A DNA stretch of 64,000 nt from Mimachlamys varia (lineage: Eukaryota; Mollusca; Bivalvia; Pectinida; Pectinidae), in NCBI GenBank assembly GCA_947623455.1, contig OX392527.1, positions 14,070,001 through 14,134,000 of the forward strand, given 5' to 3'. Under the pieces are notes generated by a model. It did no database searches. It had not been told where the DNA came from and worked only from the letters and a program-made list of their open reading frames with translations. Below are positions 33,424-44,118 of this stretch, piece by piece. Position 1 is the first letter of the stretch, and each line of letters starts with the position of its first letter. The position numbers and the translations under genes were made by a program.

Positions 33424-34063
33424 GTAAGTATAGAGTACAATCAGGAGTTATCCAACTTTCCTCTTCTTCCCTGCCCATAGGTAAGTATAGAGTACAATCA
33501 GGAGTTATCCAACTTTCCTCTTCTTCCCTGCCCATAGGTAAGTATAGAGTACAGTCAGTAGCTATCCAACTCTCCTCTTCTTCCCTGCCCATAGGTAAGT
33601 ATAGAGTGCAGTCAGTAGCTATCCAACTCTCCTCTTCTTCCCTGCCCATTGGTAAGTACAGAGTACAGTCAGGAGCTATCCACCTCTCCTCTTCTTCCCT
33701 GCCCATTGGTAAGTATAGGAGTACACAGTCAGTAGTTATCCAACTCTCCTCTTCTTCCCTGCCCATTGGTAAGTATAGAGTACAGTCAGGAGCTATCCAA
33801 CTTTCCTCTTCTTCCCTGCCCATTGGTAAGTATAGAGTACAATCAGGAGCTATCCAACTCTCCTCTTCTTCCCTGCCCATAGGTAAGTATAGAGTACAGT
33901 CAGGAGCTATCCAACTTTCCTCTTCTTCCCCGCCCATAGGTAAGTATAGAGTACAGTCAGTAGCTATCCAACTCTCCTCTTCTTCCCTGCCCATAGGTAA
34001 GTATAGAGTACAATCAGTAGCTATCCAACTCTCCTCTTCTTCCCTGCCCATAGGTAAGTATAG
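33424..34063 (+). repeat. 57-bp minisatellite of exon-k end plus splice donor, 11 extra copies
   Basis: Each unit is GTAAGTATAGAGTAC (intron start) plus a 42-bp copy of the exon k end (AGTCAGTAGCTATCCAAC to CCCTGCCCATAG). Each copy keeps a pyrimidine-rich tract, an AG, and immediately GTAAGT. Units vary at TAGCT/GAGCT/GAGTT, CTCTCC/CTTTCC and CATAG/CATTG. The unit is a multiple of three and open in both strands, but in the gene's frame every donor read-through gives a stop at once (CATAGGTAA), so it is non-coding. Confidence 0.97.
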
Positions 34064-35841
34064 GTAGTTGTGCACAGATATTTTAATTTCAGATTTCAAC
34101 CTTGTCCTAAGGAAGTTTCGGCCCTTTATGGAAAATTATTCTAGGGGAGTTTCAGTCCTTTATGGAAAATTAAAGAGCCATAATATCCTTAATGAGTTCC
34201 CGTTTCCGTAAGTTGACCCCTAGGTCAAGGTTAAATGATGTTTAAACTTCCTCCATCTGCAGAGGATGTGAGTTATTCTATTGATTGCATGAATGAACTT
34301 AACCCACTTGAAAGGTGACATTTTATAAAATGTGTATACACAAATGGTCTAGGATGGTGATATTTGGCTTGTTGCACAATAAAGGGCTATAAAGTAACCA
34401 AACTTGTGACCTCTTTTCTAAACTTTCAGAGTAGCAGGTGCCGATTTTGGAAAATTATTTAAACAGGTTCTTTTGATTGATTTATAGTCTGGTGAGTGAT
34501 GCAGGCCTATTGGGCATCTTGCATGAATTGATGTACAAGGTAGCTGTGCATTTGTGCTGATTTTATCTAGAATTTTCAAATTAGGGATATCGCCTGTTTG
34601 AGATTTAGTCAGTCTAACGGTAAACAAGTATTAATAGTATGAAATTTAACTCACATATGGAATTAGTTTTAAAATCTATCTCTTATGTGTGATGATTAAG
34701 CTTTGATTCAAACTCTGTATGTGTAAGTTTTAAAATATAACTCATGTATTTGATTACTTTTAAAATCAAATTCTATGTGTATGGATGGTTCGATTTATGG
34801 TATTGCTATATTGTCAGCATATAATTGGGTCATATTAACCTAAAAAGGTGTGTGCTGCCTTGTTAACTTGTGGTTGTGTTTAGAAATAATCCTGAGGCTG
34901 TAAAAAAAGGTCTTAGCTTCCTTCATGACTCAATAATAGTTCTTACAGGTTTGAAGTGATAAAACTAAACTAGAACAATTTGGATGCCCTTCCTTCATTG
35001 CTAACACCTGTAGTTATATATACAGAGCAGTTCACAAATGGAATATTTTAAGTATTGAAGATGTTTTGATATTCAAAGCTACCAGAGAGAATTGGCCTTT
35101 TTTTTTTAATTCTTGCCAGATAGATTGAATGTGGGGGTGTGATGAAAATGGTTATAAAATAATATTGTTCATATAATTTCTATACCAATATGACTACTGC
35201 ACTGAGTCCTTGTTGTTTGCTTGATCACCAAACAGCAGTACTTCTAATTCTAAGCGTCATTTGAATGCATGCTGTCAGTATATCACTGTGCTCTGATGAG
35301 TGCCAGCCAATGTTTCCGTGTCTAGGCACTTCTGACCAATCAGTGCATAGATAATTAGATTAGTAGGTCAAAAGTCGTGACATTTTGTTTGAATCTGCGA
35401 TGTGTTATTACTCATTGTGTATTTGTCTGTAGGGTGCACAAGCATTTGAAGAATTTAATTAATTTTGCTGGTTGATTTCTCTTGAGAGAAGTCGTTAAAC
35501 TGAGACAGTGGTGATATAATGAATAATACTGTTGTCTTTTCTTCGTTTGTTTCTCTCTTGTAGAGATAAAAATAATGTCAGATTTGTATTCCTAATTGCT
35601 AATTTGTTAAAACAAGAATGATAAATAATTATTATGTTACAGTAAAACTTGTGTTTGAACGAGATTGTTATGATGTAAGGAAGATGAAAATTTATTTTTG
35701 TATTCAAAATAGTCATGGGAATTAAATTGATCAAAACAGAAAATTGAAATTTATTTAATTATTTTGTAAGGGAGAAGTACTCTTGATACCTGGCTCTTTT
35801 TATTATCATGACTTCATGCTTGTTTCTGTTCATTATTTCAT
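34064..35841. other. Intron, start of the >30-kb last intron
   Basis: AT-rich and mostly unique. A short doubled segment (TTTATGGAAAATTA at about 34127 and 34159) and a GACCCCTAGGTCAAGGTTAAA block resemble decayed dispersed repeats. No exon in phase was found. Confidence 0.5.
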
Positions 35842-36602
35842 CTTGATATCAGTGTTCAGAAAGGCCACCATCTTGTTATCTGAGCTCAGAAAGGTCACCA
35901 TCTTGTTATCTGAGCTCAGAAAGGTCACCATCTTGTTATCAGTGCTTAGAAAGGTCACCATCTTGATATCAGTGTTCAGAAAGGCCACCATCTTGTTATC
36001 AGTGCTTAGAAAGGTCACCATCTTGATATCAGTGTTCAGAAAGGCCACCATCTTGTTATCTGAGCTCAGAAAGGTCACCATCTTGTTATCTGAGCTCAGA
36101 AAGGTCACCATCTTGTTATCAGTGCTTAGAAAGGTCACCATCTTGATATCAGTGTTCAGAAAGGCCACCATCTTGTTATCAGTGCTTAGAAAGGTCACCA
36201 TCTTGATATCAGTGTTCAGAAAGGCCACCATCTTGATATCAGTGTTCAGAAAGGCCACCATCTTGTTATCAGTGCTTAGAAAGGCCACCATCTTGATATC
36301 AGTGCTTAGAAAGGTCACCATCTTGGTATCAGTACTCAGAAAGGCCACCATCTTGTTATCTGAGCTCAGAAAGGTCACCATCTTCATATCAGTGTTCAGA
36401 AAGGCCACCATCTTGTTATCAGTGCTTAGAAAGGCCACCATCTTGATATCAGTGTTCAGAAAGGCCATCATCTTGATATCAGTACTCAGAAAGGCCACCA
36501 TCTTGATATCAGTGTTCAGAAAGGCCACCATCTTGATATCAGTGTTCAGAAAGACCACCATCTTGGTATCAGTACTCAGAAAGGCCACCATCTTCATATC
36601 AT
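35842..36602. repeat. 30-bp minisatellite with 180-bp higher order, about 25 copies
   Basis: The unit is AGTG(T/C)T(C/T)AGAAAGG followed by (C/T)CACCATCTTG(A/T)TATC. Three subtypes are ordered in a six-unit cycle: 35881-36060 and 36061-36240 are the same series apart from one base near the end. The array is open on both strands because 30 is a multiple of three. Confidence 0.97.
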
Positions 36603-37275
36603 TACCACTAGTGGTATATAACATATATTTATCCAACAGTCATCACGTTTATACAATGATCTGAGAGTGGAATAACTGAGGGTATTGTGGTAGAGATATA
36701 TTTATACCTTTTTGAAATACACCTGTATGCTGAAATAGGAAGCACATATAATGTTAAACCCTATAAAGCATTATAAGTTGGAGTCATTACCACGGTAACA
36801 ATAGAGCACCGAGTTTTGTCATTTTATTTCTGTATGTCAACTTCAGTGGGTGATCACTCAAATGTGTCCATGACGATAAGGCATACAAACGTCACATGGT
36901 ACTTAAGAACTAGTAATATAGGATCCCAACAGGACCAAGGTCACAAGGTCATGAAGTCCCCTTTGACCTCTACAAATCTGCATTGATGGCTTCTCTGATG
37001 AATCTGTCATATATTTAAGGAAATTTTAGCGGCGATTGATCACCGCTGTTTATTTGAATGAGAAGTTGGGCCTTGTTCTAGGTTAAATTACTGGCCTGGG
37101 ACCCAATATTAGGCCAGATAAATTGTACTGTCATAACTGATGGTTTGGTACACAGATGCCATGGGGCACACAGCTATAGGTTATTCTCCTGACTCTCGTC
37201 TTCCTCCAGTCAGCCTCCACAGGGTGGTCGGAGGCTCGTCACGAGATGTAACATAACAGGCCTTATTCATCAATA
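36603..37275. other. Intron spacer
   Basis: Unique sequence; nothing recognised. Confidence 0.5.
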
Positions 37276-37775
37276 GTCATGTGCCAGTACACTTCGATAT
37301 TCTATTTCTTTAAGTATTGTGTAGCCAGTACACTTCGGTATTCTATTTCTATAAATGTTGTGTAGCCAGTACACTTCGGTATTCTATTTCTATAAATGTT
37401 GTGTAGCCAGTACACTTCGGTATTCTATTTCTATAAACGTTGCATAGCCAGTACACTTCGGTATTCTATTTCTATAAATGTTGCATAGCCAGTACACTTC
37501 GGTATTCTATTTCTATAAATGTTGTGTAGCCAGTACACTTCGGTATTCTATTTCTATAAATGTTGTGTAGCCAGTACACTTCGGTATTCTATTTCTATAA
37601 ATGTTGTGTAGCCAGTACACTTCGGTATTCTATTTCTATAAACGTTGCATAGCCAGTACACTTCGGTATTCTATTTCTATAAACGTTGCATAGCCAGTAC
37701 ACTTCGGTATTCTATTTCTATAAATGTTGCATAGCCAGTACACTTAGATATTCTATTTCTATAAATGTTGTGTAG
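37276..37775. repeat. 41-bp minisatellite, about 12 copies
   Basis: The unit contains AGCCAGTACACTTCGGTATT and CTATTTCTATAAATGTTGTG. Subtypes TGTTGTGT and CGTTGCAT alternate in runs. Edge units are more diverged (CTTCGATATT, CTTAGATATT), the usual pattern of a homogenised array core. Confidence 0.96.
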
Positions 37776-38863
37776 CCACTAGTACACTTGTGTAGGTAGG
37801 TAGTTGACGATATTTGAAAAAAATATCCCTTGTGAATTGCTTCAAAAAGAAGATCTTTCAACAATTCTTAGTATTCAGCTGATCAGTTGGTATATTATAA
37901 TTATAGTTGTTTGGCTGCAAATGACAACTTAACACGAGTGTATTGTTTATTAAACTATTGGTTATATTACTTAAAACATCACATAACGTGCACAGCAGTG
38001 TTTTAAGTAGTGGTGACAGAAATAGAGTGAGTCTGCCAGAAGAAACCTTAGAAAGTAGAAAGCCAAGCTGTAAGTGAGTCTCGTATGCTTATTTTGTTTT
38101 ATGTCTTTCATAAGTCCTTTATTGACTTCCCATCTGCTACATGTGTCCATTTATACGCTCAGTTGTGTGAAAACTTGGTGTATCATTTAGATATTATGTA
38201 GACATTTAAATATTAAAATGGTTATAATGATCGCAAACTAAAAGGCAAATCTTGATAACATGACGATGATCAGCTCCCCATATATATATATGGTTAGTTA
38301 AGATGAGCATCTTTATTAACTTAGCTAATTCTGATTTATCAACGATTTATTAAGTAACTTTAATAACGAGGAAATCCCTCTGTATCCATCAACAGATCTG
38401 TGTTATACCTAGGAAATGACTGCCTGTCAAACAAAATAAAACTGTAACTCATAACTTACACTCAAACTTACACGAAAGCTTTTACTGATATGAACATTAC
38501 ATCAAAGCACACAGTGTTTGTTGTAATAATTATATGACAGATTATATTATCAAGTGTTTTTGCCTGTTTTATATGCTTGTGCATGTGGTAATTACAATTT
38601 TGAGTCTTAACAAGCTTGATGGACAATATACATATCACATCAGTGTGAATGGCATCTATCTATAGATATACCCACAATTAGGTTCTGTATGTGAGCTATA
38701 TTTACCCAGATGTAATTGGGTCCAAAGTTGTATACCAAGGTGATGCCAACTGTCCTTCACTTGCCTAATTTTGCTTCAAAATTGGTATGCAATGCGATAA
38801 TATTAGGGTCAGTTTTGAGAAAACTAACGTTTGTTTTCTGTGCCTGCTGATTAAATCAATCAA
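37776..38863. other. Intron spacer
   Basis: AT-rich; a TA microsatellite at about 38280. No exon or element recognised. Confidence 0.5.
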
Positions 38864-39690
38864 GAGTTCTAGAACTAAACTTAGTAGTCAGTGTGTGCCA
38901 TCTAGTTTAGTTTAAGGTTCTGGAATTTAATCTTTGTTTTCAGGAGTTCTAGAACTAAACTTTGTTGTCAGTGTGTGCCCTCTAGTTAAGTTTAAGGTTC
39001 TGGAATTTAATATTTGTTTTCAGGAGTTCTAGAACTGAACTTTGTTGTCAGTGTGTGCCCTCTAGTTTAGTTTAAGGTTCTGGAATTTAATATTTGTTTT
39101 CAGGAGTTCTAGAACTAAACTTTGTTGTCAGTGTGTGCCCTCTAGTTTAGTTTAAGGTTCTGGAATTTAATATTTGTTTTCAGGAGTTCTAGAACTAAAC
39201 TTTGTTGTCAGTGTGTGCCCTCTAGTTTAGTTTAAGGTTCTGGAATTTAATATTTGTTTTCAGAAGTTCTAGAACTGAACTTTGTTGTCAGTGTGTGCCA
39301 TCTAGTTTAGTTTAAGGTTCTGGAATTTAATATTTGTTTTCAGGAGTTCTAGAACTGAACTTTGTTGTCAGTGTGTGCCCTCTAGTTAAGTTTAAGGTTC
39401 TGGAATTTAATATTTGTTTTCAGGAGTTCTAGAACTAAACTTAGTAGTCAGTGTGTGCCATCTAGTTTAGTTTAAGGTTCTGGAATTTAATATTTGTTTT
39501 CAGGAGTTCTAGAACTAAACTTTGTTGTCAGTGTGTGCCCTCTAGTTAAGTTTAAGGTTCTGGAATTTAATCTTTGTTTTCAGGAGTTCTAGAACTGAAC
39601 TTTGTTGTCAGTGTGTGCCCTCTAGTTAAGTTTAAGGTTCTGGAATTTAATCTTCGTTTTCAGGAGTTCTAGAACTGAAGCCTTGTTTTC
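38864..39690. repeat. 80-bp tandem repeat, about 10 copies, with acceptor-like and TTCnnGAA motifs
   Basis: The unit contains AGTTCTAGAACTAAAC, TTTGTTGTCAGTGTGTGCC, TTTAAGGTTCTGGAATTTAA and TATTTGTTTTCAGG. Spacing is exactly 80 bp (39023, 39103, 39183 and so on). Each unit has a TTTGTTTTCAG that resembles a 3' splice site and two TTCnnGAA palindromes. Divergence is low apart from AACTAAAC/AACTGAAC and TTTAGTT/TTAAGTT. Confidence 0.95.
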
Positions 39691-42600
39691 TGTGCCTGCT
39701 AGATGTGAGTATTTGAAGTGTAAGCTTAAGTTTCAGTGTGTCCGCTGGTTATAAGTAAGAGTTAGGGAACTTTGCTTGGTACACAGTCTGTATTTCACCT
39801 TGATTTTGTTCTACAGCAGCAGCCAGACAGGTGAAAGTTTAAATCTGTACAGTTGTTTTTTGTAAATGACACCTACAATTTGAAGTAGGGAGAATGACTC
39901 TACGTATGATGTGTTTGGAAACAAGAAATACAATATCAGATTAGTATCAAGAATACATAAAATGTCCTTGATACATTGTTGTTGGGCCTTGACGGAGCCA
40001 GGCAGACATCCTGTGTTACTTTAACAATGATCTGTATTAGAGAGGACACACAGTAAATTACGGAGACCATACACTAAAGACGCCGAGTCAAAATAGATAA
40101 ATCACATCAGTGTAGTGCTGTACACCAACCGTGGTGGAAGTTAGCGTAATCTGGTGCCATCCACTGGCTCAGCATTTATCACAGGCTTTAGTACGTTATT
40201 CTTCTGGTAATTCAATAAAGAGATGTGATTGTGTCTATATATGGCATGCTCTGATTCAGTTAACAGCTCGTTGTAACATTAATTTGTTGTAGTGTAAGCG
40301 TGTAGAGCTTTGTCACATCATATAACACTCATCTTAGCTCCACTCAAAATGGCTGCTCAAGCACAGCAAAGACTTTACCTACTCCAAACCAATAATAGAG
40401 CTGGAGCTTAATTCTCGCCATTGGTCAAAAGGGAAGGCTTCACTACACTGAAAAAGTGAGTGACAGGGTACGTAATAAACCCATAGCAAATCAGTGGACA
40501 GTAACTGATCATATGACCAATCACAGGGCTGGGATTCTTAAATAGCAGGGCTGAGTGAGCAACAGCCAGTTATAAACAATCACAGGGCAGAAATAGCCAG
40601 TCATAACCAATCACAATGCAGAAATAGCCAGTTATAACCAATCAAAGGGCAGTAACAGCTACTGTTATAACCAATCACAGGGCTTAATCATGATCAGTTA
40701 ATTATAGTTTATCACAGGGCAGTGCAATGTAACAGCCAACTAAAGCCAATCACATGCAAAAACAGTCAAAGGTCAAGGTCGTTGTTACTATGAAGGACTA
40801 ACAACCAAATGAAGGTTTCCTTTTGTTAACTTGAGTGATGACCTGTCAAGCTCAACTTTCATAATTATTATTATGTTGTTTACTGACTGAAAGTTGTTGC
40901 TATGGATTGCTTCTCAGATTTGAAGGTCAAACATCAGTCACAGCTGTTACTATAAATAGTACTGATGACTAAACAAGGGTTTCCATGTGATTACTTGAGT
41001 TCCTTTGGGCCTATCATCCTCAAACTTCATTATATGGTGCTTCCTTCCTGAAAGTTCCTGAATTGGATTGCTTTTCAGATTTGAAGGTCAAAGTTCAAGG
41101 TTAATGTTACTAAAGATAGAACTGATGTCCTAACAAAAGGTTTTCAAGGGACAAAATGAGTTCCTTTGGGCCTCTATTATTCTTGTTTATTTTTAAAATA
41201 TATATCTTAATCATTTCTTAATTGAACACTGTATCTGTCTCATCATAATTTTCTTCTGTTTCACCATACAGGCGAAACATCCTTGTCTGTGGAATACTTG
41301 TTTCAAATCTCAATTGATCAGGACTGGACACATTCATGGATTATTTGACCTTCTCACAATAACAGAGGTTCCTGAGAGGTCAAAGGTTATGAGCATTCAT
41401 TCCTCTCGCCCTTAGGACCCTCTGAAAATTCCATGTTGGAAACACACAGTATAATGATCAAGTGTTTAATGATATTATTTATTTCCCTTGGCTATTGTCC
41501 TGTTTGACTTTATCCGGTGATCATTGGTACCGACCTGTCATTTCTATCTGTGATGTTGTGGATGCATGTGTGCATTACCTAGAAGTAAGGAAATGGTCTG
41601 TGTGGAAGCTGTTTGAGCCTTGTTTATGTGTTAGTTCTGTGGGTTGGTACAGAACCGGAGTAAATGAGATTTTAACTACTAACGGTATAATTGGAAAATT
41701 AAATGATTTAGACTCACTGTTCTTAACATGTGCATTCTTTTGATAAACTGTACAATTGAAACTGTAGTTTCCTGCAGATAATGGGAGACTAGTGATCACC
41801 ATTTCTTTATGTAGAAAGATTTTGATGCCAAATGAAAGGAAAGTCAAAACTCTCAATTTTAAGTGTCCTATTTATGCATCTCCGACGCAAAATTCTAAAA
41901 GGGCAAGAGAACAATCAGATGCTATCTAATTAAACGAGGGGTATGATTACACCAAGTAATGGCTTGTTTCCACTGGGTTCAACCAAACAGCACATAATTT
42001 AAACCAGCCATTGGTACACTGGGGAATAATAACTAGTGTTTCTAGGCTGATATTTTACAAAAATTATATTCCCGCCAGAAAATAGAAATGTGACTGCAAG
42101 TACAAAAGTGCAAATTTTGTAGGAAACAATATACCTATATCTTGTTTATCAACTCCTTTTAAATTGCTGACCTGAGGTACCATTAAATTTGAGTGGTAGG
42201 ATCATGACATACTGTAAACGTATTATATATTTGTGTGTAAACTTATTTTAGCGCTTGTAGCATTTAAAGTAATGCTCCAAGTTATGATTGCACTAGCTGG
42301 AGATTTTATATGCTGCTTATATAGTATTTATCATGGATGTGCCAATAGGCCTAACTAACAAGGCACTAAAAGATTGCCCCAAATTAAGTACGTTTACAGT
42401 AAACGGACACCAAACCAACAGTAGCTGCATACAATGCGAAAGACGAAGAAGAACTTTTGTTTAATTAGTAGTTTAGTTAACAAAAACATTTATTTTGAAG
42501 AAGCCTTTATGTCAGTTGTATTTTACATGCTGAACCCCCGTGAAGGAGCTTGTTCAAATAGGGCGTATAGTCGCGCAGCTAGGACAAAATTCACTTTGCT

Positions 42601-44118
42601 TTACACATGATTAATTTGAAGTTATCAGAAAACCCAGCTAGTGGAGCAGATGCCAGAGGTTTTCAGTTGAAGGTCTACTCTAGGTATGAAATTTTCAGTA
42701 GCTTATATATTTGTCAATAGCATTCTAAGTATTTGACCCTCAGGGGTCCATCTTATTTTCTTTTTAGTTAAGAGATATTGTAATGCCTGGCACCTGCTTG
42801 TCTCTCTGTCAATCCATCCCACCTCCATTTCCGCACACGTTCTCATGAGTGGATCAAACTCGAACTTCATACAGGACTTCCTTACTATAAGGGCTTGCTG
42901 GAGATTGCTTTTCAAGTAAAAAGTTCAAAGTCAAGTTCCCAAAATGTGTAACATACTTCTCAGGATGGTTTCTCCTAACCCAAGGTTGTAACATAACCTT
43001 GACCCAAGGTTACATCCCCAAGGTCAAGGTCATAGGGCATTAACATCAGATTAGTTTACTACAATGTGTATATGTCCAGTCCATTGTTTTGAACCCTGTT
43101 ATACTACACAGGAGTTTTGCTCCCGACCCAGTTAGTATTGCTGATGTTATAGATGTGTGAATCACTCTTTTCAGAATATCTAATTAATTTTTACTTACCT
43201 GAGTCAGTCTACTTGTGGAATTCATACAAAATGTTTCTATCCTTATTCCACATTGCTTATTATCTGTGATTGTCATTTCGAGAAGTAACTTTCTCCCTTA
43301 AGGCTTGTGCAGGTTGTATTTACTGAATCAATACACAACTCTGAATGCATTAACACAGAATACTGTGATTTCTAACAGATTGCCAAGATGGATTTTATTT
43401 ATCATTTACTCAAATAGATTCATGAATGTTTGAAAGCTTAAAATGATGTAGAAATATATTTATTCAGACAGTCTATTCGTCTTCAGTTCCTGATTTACTT
43501 CACTTAGGTTATCTTGAAGTGGAGGATTGTGGGTAAATATTACATCTTGAAGTGAAGCATTGTGGGTAAATATTTCATGTTAAAGTGAAGTATTGTGGGT
43601 AAATATATCATCTTGTAGTGAAATATTGTGGGTATGTAGTAGGAATGACCTCTCAGTCTTTACAGACTTTTACCCAGGTTCTAGTCTGGGGTTCCATGTG
43701 TAACAGTAATACTTAACTTCCACAGGTAAATAGATCATCTTGAAGTGAAGTATTGTTGGTAAATATTTCATCTTGTAGTGAAGTACAATGTATTGGGGTT
43801 ATACAATTTTTGGATTTGTTTGGATGTACATGTATATATAAGATATATATATGCTATCTCTGGTTTTTTTGGTCTGGTCTTGATTCCCATGGCAATATGA
43901 TTTTATTTCTAACTCTACGGTCACTTAAAGGCCAGACAATCTACCACCATTACTGTTACCATAGACACATGAACATGTCATATGAAATAGCCAATAATCT
44001 CTGTCCAAATGTCACAGTTATCATTCTTATTTCAGCCATGAAATTGGAAATCAGTTTTATGTGTTATGATATGTGTTGAAATGTGTGAACAGAAATACTT
44101 CATATATGTATAGCAGTT
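39691..44118. other. Intron, 4.4 kb with only decayed repeats
   Basis: Recognisable within it: imperfect ~35-bp repeats with AACCAATCACAGGGC (about 40510-40760); a diverged ~180-bp repeat with GATTGCTT.TCAGATTTGAAG and AAGGTCAA (about 40760-41180); a GGTCAAGGTCATAGGGC block (43020); and ~33-bp imperfect repeats GAAGTGAAGTATTGTGGGTA (about 43510-43770). A strong-looking acceptor at 41271 (TTTCACCATACAG) has no in-phase TXNDC11-like continuation. No gene called. Confidence 0.55.

Noticed and set aside
33318..34099. Long open frames on both strands over the 57-bp array (249 and 244 residues)
   Set aside because: Open only because 57 is a multiple of three. The host gene's frame stops immediately after the exon k donor (CATAGGTAA).
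35783..36664. 293- and 267-residue open frames over the 30-bp array
   Set aside because: Both strands are open because the unit is 30 bp without stops; no non-repeat coding sequence at either end.
41272..41420. Possible next TXNDC11 exon after the strong acceptor TTTCACCATACAG
   Set aside because: In the required phase it stops after about 15 codons with no family similarity; the frame with a vaguely similar SLSVEY wording is out of phase with exon k.
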